Both the position numbers and the translations under genes were made by a program. A DNA stretch of 64,000 nucleotides from Muscardinus avellanarius (taxonomy: Eukaryota; Chordata; Mammalia; Rodentia; Gliridae). The stretch spans positions 70,082,997 to 70,146,996 of the forward strand of contig OY726567.1 in the NCBI GenBank assembly GCA_963383645.1, read 5' to 3'. This document shows positions 51,204 to 62,591 of the stretch, one piece after another. The notes beneath the pieces are model-generated. The model was not told where the DNA came from. It saw nothing but the letters and a program-made list of their open reading frames with translations, and ran no database searches. The first letter of the stretch is position 1, and every line of letters starts with the position of its first letter.

Positions 51204-51217
51204 CAGCCAGGTGGCGC
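51204..51217 (+). promoter_or_regulatory. CTCF-core-like motif
   Basis: CAGCCAGGTGGCGC matches 13 of 14 positions of the CCASYAGRKGGCRS-type core. Motif match only. Confidence 0.3.
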
Positions 51218-51410
51218 CGAGGTCCCTGCCCCGCATCCCTTTGCGGCAGCCACACCCAGCTGGTTCCTGCAGCCATAGCTGGCTTCAAGCACTGCAATCC
51301 CCCCCCCCCGCCCCATCCCGATCAACTGGAGACATGAACAGGGACGAGGTAAGACCTGACACAGAGGGCCCCCAAGGGCCTGCGGCTCTCGTGAGACCTC
51401 CTGTCTGTCT

Positions 51411-51685
51411 CTTTCTTCTTTCCTTCCTTCCTTCCTTCCTTTCTCTCCTTATTTTCTTTCTTTCTTTCGTGGTACTGGGGATGAACCCAGGGGCATTTTA
51501 CCTCCGAGCTGCACCCCCAGCCCTATTTCTTTATTCTTTATTTTGAAACAGGGTCTCACTGAGTTGCAGAGGGCCTCACTAAGTAGCTGAGGCTGTCCAT
51601 AAACCATGATCCTCCCGTCTCAGCCTCCCAAATGCTGGGATTACAAGCGTGCCCCACCATGCCCGGCTTTATTTATTTATTTATT
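51411..51685 (-). repeat. (TTCC)n/(TTTC)n, full SINE and (TTTA)n
   Basis: Pyrimidine tract 51411-51470, full dimer 51469-51668, (TTTA)n to 51685. Confidence 0.9.
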
Positions 51686-51774
51686 TATGATACTGGGGAT
51701 TGAACCCAGGGCCATTCTACCTCTGAGCCACACCCCCAGCCCTTTTTTATCTTTTTGTTTTGAAACAGAGTTCA

Positions 51775-51902
51775 AAGAGACGCAAGCCCTCAGCTGAAAC
51801 TGATTTCCGAGTCCAGGGCCACAGAATCGCGCCGCAAGCCAGCACAGTGGCTTACACCTGTAATCTCAGTGCGTGGGAGGCTGAGACAGGAGGGTGACAG
51901 GT
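51775..51902 (-). repeat. Inverted copy of 52623-52751
   Basis: 128 bp matching the reverse complement of 52623-52751 with about four differences, one of them a 1-bp indel. It carries both unique DNA and part of the SINE at 52496-52688, including private variants such as tctcagtgcgtgggag. Confidence 0.93.
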
Positions 51903-52046
51903 GTGGGATAGAGCGTGCAGGGCTTGGATCTCTAGAGGTGGGCACCATTGGGCCCCCCTGGAGGTTGGTGCACCGGGGCCGTGGAATCCCCTTCAGTAGC
52001 CCCAGAGGCGAGGGCTGGGTGCAGGAAATGGTCTGCCTGGTACAGA
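51900..52046 (-). repeat. Inverted copy of 50587-50733
   Basis: 147 bp matching the reverse complement of 50587-50733 with about seven substitutions and no gaps. It abuts the previous copy through a shared GGT. Confidence 0.94.
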
Positions 52047-52134
52047 TCCTGCTGAGGCTGGCCTCAAACCTGCAGTCCTCCTGTCTCAGCCTCCCAAGTA
52101 CTGGGATGACAGGTGGACACCACCATGCCCGGCT

Positions 52135-52445
52135 AGGGACCCCTCATCTTCTGAGACACACCGCCCAAAGCGTTGGCCCTAATCACGTCAACAGCCTCTC
52201 CTGACAGTAGAAATCACAGGCAAATGCAGGTGGCATTGACCAGGGCCCTGTGCACGGTAGTACTCAGCTCTGTGCACCGTCACAACTGTTAGGGCCCCAA
52301 GGAGGAGGAAGCGGACAGGGGAACACAGCTGAAGCACAGATCCAAACTTGCACCCCACAAGTGATGAGCTGCCTGCCTCCAGGACCTCGCCTGTCTCTCT
52401 ATATCACCCACAAAATACGCAGCATGGTTGTGGTGCCTGTATATG
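52135..52445. other. Unique intron sequence
   Basis: No recognised feature. Confidence 0.55.
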
Positions 52446-52447
52446 CA

Positions 52448-52448
<1 letters not shown>

Positions 52449-52499
<51 letters not shown>

Positions 52500-52688
52500 G
52501 TGGTTTGAACCCAGGGGTGTTCTACTTCTGAGCTACATCCCTAACCCTTTTCACTTTTTATTTTGGAACAAGGTCTCGCAGGGTTGCTGAGGGTCTTAGT
52601 AAATTGCTGAGGCTGGCCTCAAACCTGTCACCCTCCTATCTCAGTCTCCCACGCACTGAGATTACAGGGGTAAGCCACTGTGCTGGCT
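52449..52688 (-). repeat. (GT)n and SINE
   Basis: (GT)n 52449-52495, then a diverged full dimer ending agccactgtgctggct. Its B1 half is part of the source copied at 51775-51902. Confidence 0.9.
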
Positions 52689-53510
52689 TGCGGCGCGATT
52701 CTGTGGCCCTGGACTTTGGAAATCAGTTTCAGCTGAGGGCTTGCGTCTCTTCTAACGAGGCCCTTTAGCAGGTTGAAGGTGGCTTCATTACGTGGGAAAA
52801 TGAGGGCGGGCAGCAAGATTCCCTTCCAGTGTGGAGAGGGGCCCAGAGCCATGGCCCATAGCCACCCTGTCCACACCCTCCTAGCTGGGTTAGAGGACCC
52901 TACAAGAGGCGGGAGAGGTGGTCATGGAGACGGATCTGTTGCAGAAGGGAAAAGGCTCTGGGGGGAAGGGCTGAGAAAGGCACATGACACTAAGCCTGTC
53001 CCCAGAGAGCTATGACAAAAATGTAAGCGGCAGTGAAGTGGGAAGGAATGGCCCTCAGTCCCCGGGGCACACCAGGGGTTTTTCCACAGGGTGGCTGTAG
53101 GCGACCCTGCCTACCCAGCCCGAGCTGCCCAGGCACTCCCCGCTCACTTGCTGCCTGAGTGTCCCTCAGCCTCCGGAAACCCAGGCTCCTGGAGCAGAGC
53201 CAAGCCGCCCCTCTCAGACAGAAGACAAAGCCCAGGGAAGGCGCCACCTAGCCCCACCGTGATGGGGACGTGGGCCCAGGATGCCCGCCCTCCGTGCCTC
53301 CCAGGCTGAGAGCCCGAGAGAAGGCAAAGGGCACTACACTCCGGGGGAACAAGGGTGGGTTTGGACGGAGCACCCCAGTCGCTGAGCCTTGGTGGGATGA
53401 GATGAGACGACTCCCAGTCGCCCAGCCTTGGTGGAATGAGATGAGATGATTCCCTGCCTCCCTAGGTTGTGGTGAGGACTGAGTTGTAAATGTTCCTTCA
53501 GTTGCTGCGG
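52689..53510. other. Unique intron sequence
   Basis: Includes a short direct duplication at about 53376-53455 (cagtcgc...ccttggtgg-atgagatgag). No exon recognised. Confidence 0.55.
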
Positions 53511-53511
53511 A

Positions 53512-54606
53512 TGGCGGAGGTGGTGACAATGATGGTGGTGGTGATGGTAACAGTGATGGTGATGATGCTTGATGACAGTGATGGTGATATGATGGTGGTG
53601 GTGCTGCTGCTGCTGCTGATGGGACTGTGATGATGGTCGTGATGGTGACGGTGATAGTGGCGGGTAATGGCAGTGGCGATGGTGGCGATGGTGATGATAA
53701 TCATGGAAATGTTAGTGATGATGAGAATCATGGAGATGATGACGGCGGGGTGGTGATGGTGATAATGAAGGTGGTGGTGGTGATGGTGAAGATGGGGATG
53801 GTGGAGATGGTGAAGATGGAGACGGTGGAGGTGGTGATATTGATAATGATGGTGGTGATGATGGTGGCGGTGGTGGTGATGGTGAAGATGGCGGTGGTGG
53901 AGGTGGTGATGGTGATAACGGTGGTGGTGACAATCATGGAGATAATGATGGTGATGAGGAGAATCATGGCGATGCCAGTGATGACAGTAGCAAGCACAGT
54001 GATAGTGATAGTGGCGGTAGTGATGGTGCTGGTGATGATGGTGGTGATGATGGTGAAGATGGTGGAGGTGGTGATGATGATGATGGTGGTGATGATGGTG
54101 GTGCTGGTGATGGTGAAGACAGAGATGGTGGAGGTGGTGATGGTGATGATGATGGTGGTGGTGATGGTGAAGATGGAGGTGGTGATGGTGACGATGGTGA
54201 TGATGATGGTGAAGATGGTGGAGGTGGTGATGATGATGATGGTGGTGATGATGGTGGTGCTGGTGATGGTGAAGTCAGAGACGGTGGGGGTGGTGATGGT
54301 GATGATGATGATGGTGGTGATGGTGAAGATGGAGATGGTGATAATGATGGTGGTGGTGGTGGTAGTGATGGTGATGGTGAAGATGGAGGTGGTGATGGTG
54401 ATGATGATGGTGGTGATGATGATGGTGGTGGTGATAGTGAAGATGGAGATGGTGGAGGTGGTGATGGTGATAACGGTGGAGACGACAATCATGGAGATAA
54501 TGATGGTGATGATGAGAATCATGGCGATGCCAGTGACGACAGTAGCAAGCACAGTGATAGTGATGGTGGTGGTAGTGATGGTGCTGGTGATGATGGTGGT
54601 GGTAAG
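53512..54606 (+). repeat. GAT/GGT minisatellite with higher-order structure
   Basis: 1.1 kb of degenerate (GATGGTGGT)n. Longer units recur: a caatcatggagataatgatg segment at 53931 and 54486 (555 bp apart), and a ggtggaggtggtgatgatga block at 54061 and 54217 (156 bp apart). Long open frames on both strands arise from stop-poor repeats. Confidence 0.95.
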
Positions 54607-56405
54607 GTTCATGGTGGGGGCTTACTGAGTATAGCTATGAGAGGGTCAGCACATTCTATTTCTGACATGGACCTTCCCACACCTCCCACGCTCTTAAACC
54701 AGTCTTGTCCCCTCTGGGCCTCAATTTCTCCATCAGAATAGTGATCAAGCTGGCTCTAATCTCTAGGTCTCTGAGCTGGACTCCTCCTTCCTCCGTGATG
54801 TTTTTACCACTGCTTTGTTGGTATTATCTCCATCTCGGTCCAGAAGGTTCCTTATCTGCTTCCCATTGAGATGCACTGGGGACTCCAGCCTCAACTGAGT
54901 TCCCCATCATTGGAAACAGGGTCGGGGACCTGTGTAGACAGGCACTGACCATGCACCAACCCTCAGCATCCCCCATGACTCCTAAGAGCTCTCTCCCAGG
55001 AGGGGACCAGAGGAAACATAAGCTGAGACCTTGCCTCCTGGGGCCATAGTCTTCAAGATTGAAGCCCTGCCAGGTGGCACAGAGAACCGACATGGCTTTT
55101 TCTTGCCTACCAGGGCACCAAGGGGCGGGGCCAGGACTTAAATGGGACAGACTTGTTCTGGCACCAGCATTCACAGACGGAGCTCTGACAGAAGTGAGGC
55201 CCTACTGTGTGCTCGGGACTGCGCCACACATCACCGTCCTCCACCCTCACATCTGTGGTGCTCCCAGGTGCTGATAACGGTGGTAATGGTGGTGATCCTG
55301 GCACAGAGAGAGCGTTGTCCAGCTGCTGCACATTATATTCCCGCTGTCACCACCACCCTTGGCCCCGTGAAGGTCAGGCAGCCAGTGACAGCTCTGAATG
55401 TCCAGTGGCATGAGGTCATTTTCAGGCAGGCTTTCCTGCAGGTGCACGGGCCTGATGGCACTGGGAGCTGGGATCATGGGGACTAGCTGCCCAGAGCGCT
55501 TCCTCCTCCAGATGCCTGGAGGTCAAAGGCAGAGGTGTCCTGTCGCTCTGCCGTGCACCCCAGTGCACTTTGGGACACTGGGTGATGTAGTCCATACCCT
55601 GGGCACAGCCAGATACTCACAACCTAGTTAAAGTGTAGGGACCATGAAGGGGAAGCTGTCCCCAAATGCACATACACAAAATACGGCAGAATAACATTTA
55701 TCTCCGAAAGCCCACAGGGAAGCTGAGGTTGGAAGGAGAGCCGCTGGTGGACACAGGGGCTCTGACTGGTCGGGCTGGAGGGTGGCTTCAAGCACAAGCC
55801 AACTGTCAGACAGTGAGTTCAAACCAACCCCCCAACTGGCGATCTACTTGTCTCCTGAGACTCAGTTTCCTCCTCTCCCAAGTACTGGGATTACTGGCGT
55901 GTGCCATGGTATCTGGAACCCCAATCCCCTCTCACCCTAGACCTTAGCTTCTCTACTAGCACTGGTCTAGAACAATGATAAAAGAATGGCAAGTCCTAAT
56001 TTTAGAAGCCCAGAGATACCCCACCACCAAAGCTTCCCCCCCTTCCAACAAAACCCCAACAGGATCCAAGGCTCACAGCACAGAGGGTCTGAGAAAACCT
56101 CAGTAAGTGGGCCCAGGACCATGTGGACCAGAACAGTTCTGTGCCGCTGCGAGTGGCCTAAAACCCTGTGCTTCCACAACACCAAACAGGTGCTGCCGCG
56201 TCCGGGTGCACGGGCAGCAGAACGTGGCATGTCTGCCTGTTGGAGCAGGTCAGGATGCCTTCAGGGACAACGGCCTGCTCAGTGTCCTGACCTAAGCCAT
56301 TTCAGAACCCTGCTGACCCTTAAAAAAAGGGTTTTTTTTATTTTAGAAATAATTTACAACCCTTACTGACTGCTCAGTAATTACACCCAGACAGTGGAAT
56401 GCAAG
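54607..56405. other. Mostly unique intron sequence
   Basis: 1.8 kb. It contains a decayed minus-strand B1 fragment at about 55835-55915 and a short ggtggtaatggtggtgat stretch at 55276-55295 resembling the nearby minisatellite. No exon recognised. Confidence 0.55.
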
Positions 56406-56462
56406 CCCTTTTTTTTTTTTTTTTTTTTTTTGGCCCCAGGAACCTCAGACTTTAAAGTTAGT

Positions 56463-56672
56463 GCAAGCTGGGCATGGTGGTACATGCCTGTAATCCCTGT
56501 ATTTGAGAGGCTGAGACAGGAGGATCACAGATTCAAGGTCAGCCCCAGCAACTTAGCAAGACCCTGTTTCAAAATAAAAAAAAATAAAAAGGGCTGAGGG
56601 TGTAGCTCAAAGGTAGACTGCCCTTGGGTTCAATTCCTGGTAAATAAATAATAAGTAAATAAATAAATAAAT
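56463..56672 (+). repeat. SINE B1-dID, full dimer with (TAAA)n tail
   Basis: ctgggcatggtggtacatgc start; gtagctcaaaggtagactgc dID half. Confidence 0.9.
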
Positions 56673-56869
56673 AAAGTCAGTAGAAGGGACCAGCCTCAGT
56701 CATTGCTTCCTTCTAGAGCTGACAGTAGATAAAGTCGGGGGCTGGGGGCCTGGGCCATTTGTTACTGTGTTGAGCAGGCATCCAGAAGGTAGGTGTATTC
56801 CATGATCTGGGGACCTCTGGGAACCCCACTTAGGAGGGCTTGCAGCATGCTTGCCAACATCCTGAGAAG

Positions 56870-56872
<3 letters not shown>

Positions 56873-56912
<40 letters not shown>

Positions 56913-57065
56913 ACTGGGAATTGATACCAGGAGCTTTCTACCTCTGAGCTATACACCAGCCCTATTTTATTTTTTTTCAGAGATGTAGAAAAAAAAATAT
57001 ATATATATGTACATGTGTATATGTGTATATGTGTATATGTATATATGTATATATGTAGGAAAGAA
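56873..57065. repeat. (GT)n, dID fragment and TATATG repeat
   Basis: (GT)n 56873-56910, minus-strand dID 56911-56965, (TATATG/TA)n 56996-57057. Confidence 0.87.
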
Positions 57066-57114
57066 ATATACATTCAAAGGAGAATAAGGGCCACCTCAAA
57101 AGTGATAGGGGCTT

Positions 57115-57957
57115 TTTTATTTAAGGGGGCACTGGGGATTGAAACTAGGAGGGTTTTACCTCTGCACTACACCCCATCCCTTTTTATTTTTTATTTTGAA
57201 ACAGGGGCTCCCTAAGTTGCTAAGGCTGCCCTCAAACCTGTGGTCCTCCAGCCTCAGCCTTTCAAGTACTGGGATTTCAGGCTCGTACCACTGCTCCCAG
57301 AGTTATTTTCTATTTTGAAACAGCATCTTGCTAAATTGCCGAGAGTGGCCTCAAACCTATGATCTTCCTCTCCCAGACTCTCACATACTGAAATTATAGG
57401 CATGTACCACTGCAACCAGCTTTATTTTTTTATTTTGAAATAAGATCTCACTAAATTGCTGAATGTCTTAAGTTCTGACACTGGCCTCAAACCTATGATC
57501 CTCTTGCCTCAGCCTCCCAGTACTGGAATTACAGGTGTGCACCATCAAGTCAGCCACTCCTAGTCCTTTTATTAATTCATTTATTTTAATTTTTAAATTT
57601 TATTTAGAAACAGAGGCTCACTAAGTTGCTGAGTCTGGTCTCAAACCTGCAATCCTCCTGTCTCAGCCTCACAAGTACTGAGATTACAGGCATGTGCCAC
57701 TGCACCAGATTGATTGATTGATTGATTGATTTTTGGCGATTCTGGGGCTTGAACCCAGGGGCATTCTGCCACCGAGCTATACCTCCAGTCTTATTTCTAT
57801 CTTTTATTTTGAAACAGGGTCTCACTAAGTTGTGGGGTACCTCAATAAGTAGCTGAAGCTGGCCGCGAACCTGGGACCCTCCTGTCTCAGCCTCCCAAAT
57901 ACTGGGATTAGAAGCGTGAGCCACCATGTCCAGCCAGATTGATGTTTTATTTTTATT

Positions 57958-58000
<43 letters not shown>

Positions 58001-58192
58001 TTTTGGTGGTGGTACTGGGGTTCCTGGAAGCCCTTCTAGCTCCGGGCTACACTCTCAGACCTATTTTTTACATTTTCATTTTGGAAACAGGGTCTCCTAA
58101 GCCAGCGCGCGCGGCTGGCTTCGAACCTGTGCGATCCTCCTGTCTCTGCCTCCCAAGCGCAGGGATTACAAGCGTGCGCCACCACGCCCGGC
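57115..58192 (-). repeat. Minus-strand SINE cluster
   Basis: Diverged dimer 57115-57300, B1 halves 57301-57420, 57421-57555 and 57600-57713, (TTGA)n, full dimer 57732-57937, (TTTA)n 57955-58000, young copy 58001-58192. Confidence 0.85.
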
Positions 58193-58321
58193 ATTATTTT
58201 TATTTTTTTTAAGTTTTATAATAACAGGTAACATTTACTAAACATCACTAGGTCCCAGGTATTGTCATGGGAATTTGTACACATATTAACGTATTTCCAT
58301 TTCTTAAGTATAGTCCTTTGA

Positions 58322-58410
58322 GTTGGGTGAGGTGGCACACGCCTATAATCCCAGAATTTAGGGGGCTGAGACTAGAAGATCACAGGTTTAAGGATTGCCT
58401 CAGCAATTTA
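58322..58410 (+). repeat. SINE 5' part, cut off at the L1 tail
   Basis: gttgggtgaggtggcacacg through cctcagcaattta. The expected continuation (gtgagaccctg and the dID half) is missing and L1 begins. Confidence 0.85.
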
Positions 58411-58718
58411 TTATTTTTTATTTTTAATTTTTTAAATTTTTTATTGGTGCATTATATTCAAACATCATATTGGGGTAAAAAACTTGTGTGTACAAACATG
58501 TACTCATCGCTGATTTAACCCCTACCCAATTCCCACCCCATTCCCTCCCTGTCCCTCCTTCCCTTGCTTGGCTTAGTGATTGACTTCGATATGTTTAAGT
58601 ACATTGTATGTTTTGGAGATTTTCCTCTTCCCCCCTCCTTTCTCTTCCTTTAGGTTGTCGTGTTTGCTCCTCTATAGGATTTCCTCTTTCAAGAGTTCCT
58701 CCTATGACCCATTTCTCC
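58411..58718 (-). mobile_element. L1 3' UTR and A-rich tail
   Basis: Follows the ORF2 stop. The last bases near 58411-58445 are T-rich on the plus strand, the complement of the poly(A) tail. A close relative of the terminal 60-70 bp reappears at about 45502-45575. Confidence 0.85.
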
Positions 58719-61700
58719 CTAACTCTCACATATTAGGGAAAGCATCTGATTTCTTATTTTTTGTGACTGACTAATCTCACTTAGCATAATGTCCTCCAGT
58801 TCCATCCATTTCCCTGGAAATGACGTAATTGAGTTTTTTTTGATGGCTGAGTAAAATTCCATTGTGTACATATCCCACAGTTTTGTAATCCATTCATCTG
58901 TTGATGCACATCTTGGCTGGTTCCATAGTTTGGCTATGGTGAATTGGGCAGCTATGAACATAGATACACATGCATTAGTTTGGTAGTTTGGTTTCCTATC
59001 TTTTGAGTAGATACCCAGAAGTGGTATTGCTGGATCAAATGGTAGATTTGTTCCCAGTCTTCTGAGGATTCTCCATACTGTTTTCCAAAGTGGTTGCACT
59101 AATTTGCAGTCCCACCAACAATGTCTTAAGAGTTCCCACTTCTCCACATCCTCGCCAGCATCTGTTGTTGTTTGTGTTTTGAATGGTGGCCATTCTAGTT
59201 GGAGTTAGGTGAAATCTCAGGGTAGTTTTGATTTGCATCTCTCTGATGGCCAATGATGTTGAGCATTTTTTCATGCATTTATTGGCCATTTGAATTTCTT
59301 CTTCTGTGAAGTGTCTATTTAGTTCATTTGCCCATTTTGTTTTTGGATGCTTTGTTTCCTTAGTGTTGAGTTTCTTGAGTTCTCTGTATATTCTAGATAT
59401 TAGTCCTATATCAGAGGTATAGGTGGCAAAAATCTTCTCCCATTCTGTTGGCTCTCGATTGAGTTCTTGATAGTTTCCTTTGCTGAACAGAAGCTCTTCA
59501 GTTTCATGCAATCCCATGTATTGATTCTCCTTTTAATTTGTTGTGCCTTTGGGGTCTTGTTGAGGAAATGTTTGTCTGTGCCTATGTGTTGTAGTGTTGG
59601 ACCTATGCCCTCTTCAAGGAGCTTCAAGGTCTCTGGTTTGATTTCCAAGTCTTTGATCCATCTTGAGTTGACTTTTGTACAGGGTGAAAAAGTGGGATTA
59701 ATTTCCAATTTTCTGCATATGGTTAACCAGTTTTGCCAACACCATTTGTTGAAGAAGCTATCTTTTTTCCAGTGTATGTTTTTGGCCCCTTTGTTGAAAA
59801 TCAATTGGCTGAAAGTATGTGGACTTGTTTCTGGGTCTTCTATTCTGCTCCATTGGTCTATATATCTGTTCTTTTGCCAGTACCATGCTGTTTTTATTAC
59901 AATGGCTTTGTAGTATACTTTAAAGTCAGGTATTGTGATTCCTCATGCATGGTTTTTGCTATTGAGAACTACCTTGGCTATTCTGGGCTTTTTGTTATTC
60001 CAGATAAATTTAAGGACTGATTTCTCTATGTCTGTGAGGAATGATCTTGGTAGTTTAATGGGCATTGTGTTAAATCTGTAGATCACTTTTGGAAGGATGG
60101 CCATTTTAATGATATTTATTCTGCCAATCCATGAACATGGAAGATCCTTCCATCTTCTAAGATCTTCGATTTCTTTTTTCAGTGTTTTATAATTTTCTTT
60201 GTAGAAATCTTTTACCTCCTTGGTCAAGTTTATTTCTAGGTATTTTATTTTTTTGTGGGAGATCCTGAGTGGAAGTGTTTTCTGAATTTCTTTTTCAGTG
60301 GATTTATGGTTGGTGTACAGGAAAGCTTCTGATTTTTTAAGATTGATTTTGTATCCAGATACTTTGATGAATTTGTTGATCAGTTCTATAAGCCTTTTGG
60401 TTGAGTTTGTTGGGTCTTCTAAATATAGTATCATGTCATCTGCAAATAGTGAAAGCTTGAGTTCTTCTTTTCCTATTTGTACTCCTTTGATTTCCTTTTC
60501 TTGCCTAATTGCTCTGGCTAGAGTCTCTAGTACTATATTGAAGAGAAGTGGTGATAATGGACATCCTTGTCTCATTCCAGTTTTTAGGGGGAATTCTTGA
60601 AGTTTTTCCCCATTTAATATGATGTTGGCGGTGGGCTTATTGTAGATTGCCTTAATAATGTTGAGATATGTTCCTTCTATTCCAATTCTCTGCAATGTTT
60701 TTTACCATAAATGGATGTTGAATTTCATCAAATGCTTTTTCAGCGTCTATTGAAATGATCATGTGATTTTTGTCTTTGATTCTGTTTATATGATGAATTA
60801 CATGGATTGATTTTCATATATTGAACCAGCCTTGCATCCCTGGGATGAACCCTACCCGGTCATGGTGTATGATTTTCTTGATGTGGTTTTGAATGTGTGT
60901 TGCTAGTATTTTATTTAATAGTTTTGCATCCAAGTTCATCAGAGGTATAGGCCTGTAGTTTTCCTTCCTTGAACTGTCTTTATTCGGTTTGGGTATTAGT
61001 GTGATATTGGCTTCATAGAATGTATTTGGGAGAGTCCCAGTTTTTTCTATTTCATGAAATAGTTTGAGTAGTATTGGGGTTAGCTCTTCTATAAAGGTTT
61101 TATAGAATTCACTTGGGAAACCATCTGGTCCTGGGATTTTCTTTGATGGTAAGCTCTTTATTGCTGTTTCAATCTCTTTGATTGTTATTGACTGGTTTTA
61201 GTGTTCTATATCTTCTTGACTCAGTTTAGGAAGGTTGTATTTATCTAGGAAGTTGTCGATTTCCTCCAAATTATCCATTTTGTTGGAGTATAGTTTTTCA
61301 AAGTAGTTTCTGATAATCCTCTGGATTTCTACACTGGCAGTAGTAATGTCTCCTTTTTCATCTCTTATCTTCATAATTTGGGTTGATTCTCTCTTTTTTT
61401 TAGTTAGGTTGGCTAGTGGTTTATCAATCTTGTTAATTTTTTCAAGAAACCAGCTTTTGGTTTTGTTTATTTTCTGTATTTTTTTTATTCTCTATTTCAT
61501 TAATTTCTGCTCTAATTTTAATAATTTCCTGTCTTCTGCTGGCTTTGGGGTTCAATTGTTCCTGCTTTTCAAGGGCTTTGAGGTGTGTCGTTAGGCTATT
61601 TATTTGAAGATTTTCTGTTTTTCTTATGTGAACACTCAGTGCTATAAATTTTCCTCTTTATACTGCCTTCAAAGTGTCCCAGAGGTTTTGATATGTTGTT

Positions 61701-62539
61701 TCTTTATTTTCATTTGCTTCTAGAAATTTCTTGATTTCACCTCTTACATCTTCTATGACCCATTCTTCATTCAGAAGTGTGGTGTTCAGTCTCCACATGT
61801 TTATGTTGTTTCTCTGGGTCTTCTTATAGTTGATTTCTAGTTTCATTCCATTATGGTCTGAAATGACACAGGGAAGTATGTAACATTTTTTAAATTTGCC
61901 AGTGCTCTTTTTGTGTCCCAGGATGTAGTCTATTTTGGAGAAAGTTCCGTGAGCAGCTGAGAAAAATGTAAACTCCACTGTAGTTGGGTGAAATATTTTA
62001 TATGTGTCCAACAGGTCCATTTGGTTAATGGTGTTCTTTGGTTCTGAGGCATCTTTACTGACCATTTGTCTGGAAGATCGGTCTAGTATTGTGAGAGGTG
62101 TGTTGAAGTCTCCCAGTATTATGGTGTTGGGATTTATGTGTGACTTCATGTCACAAAGAGTTTGATTTATGAAAGTAGCTGCACCTATGTTTGGGGCATA
62201 GATGTTGATTATTGCTATTTCCTCTTGCTGAATTATTCCTTTTACCAGTAAAATGTGACCTTCTTTGTCTCTTCTAATAAGTTTGGGTTTGAAGTCTAAC
62301 TTGTCTGATATCATAGTTGCTACTCCTGCTTGTCTTCGAGTACCATTAGCATGGATTACCTTGCTCCAGCCCTTTACCTTAAGTTTGTTCCTATCTTTAC
62401 TTGTAAGGTGTGTTTCTTGTAAGCAGCAGATGGAAGGATTCTGGTTTTTAATCCATTTTGCCACTTTATGTCTTTTTATTGGAGAGTTGAGGCCGTTTAC
62501 ATTCAGTGTGATTATAGAGAGATAGATAATATTTAATTC
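58719..62539 (-). pseudogene. L1 ORF2 (endonuclease/reverse transcriptase), broken
   Basis: The homologous region runs from just after an in-frame TAG at 62540-62542 to the terminal TAG at 58719. The N-terminal APE-like endonuclease is visible as [30 protein letters not shown] and SDHN (about 62500-61700). The reverse transcriptase shows [15 protein letters not shown] and the catalytic LFADDMILY (about 60600-60400). The C-terminal part ends [17 protein letters not shown]-like and TMEFYSAIKKN (59150-58720). A TAA at 61658-61660 interrupts the region after the endonuclease. Frame changes occur between about 61650 and 60700, and again between about 59520 and 59040. Usual full length is about 1270 codons, which this span matches. 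Confidence 0.93.
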
Positions 62540-62591
62540 CTAACATGTTAAGATCTTATTTCTATTTGAGATACTGTTTATTCTTCTTTGC

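Larger units (their letters stand above)
51686..52134 (-). repeat. SINE interrupted by a composite inverted insertion
   Basis: The minus-strand dimer runs dID, then linker to ttttgaaacagag (51770), and resumes at gctgaggctggcctcaaacc (about 52050) through ccatgcccggct (52134). The 277-bp interruption consists of two inverted copies of neighbouring DNA. Confidence 0.92.

Noticed and set aside
51838..51902. Apparent independent plus-strand SINE left half
   Set aside because: It shares private variants and flanking unique DNA with 52623-52751 in inverted orientation, so it belongs to the inverted copy rather than to a separate insertion.
53627..54628. 333-codon open frame on the plus strand (and 294/174-codon frames on the minus strand)
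   Set aside because: They are translations of a stop-poor GAT/GGT minisatellite, made of Met/Val/Asp or Thr/Ile/Ser/Pro runs, with no domain or splice context.
50480..58400. Upstream PRKAR1B exons (CNB-A, ending in a DRDSYRRILM-type segment)
   Set aside because: Looked for on the minus strand to the right of the 61-bp exon; none recognised, so they should lie beyond the window.
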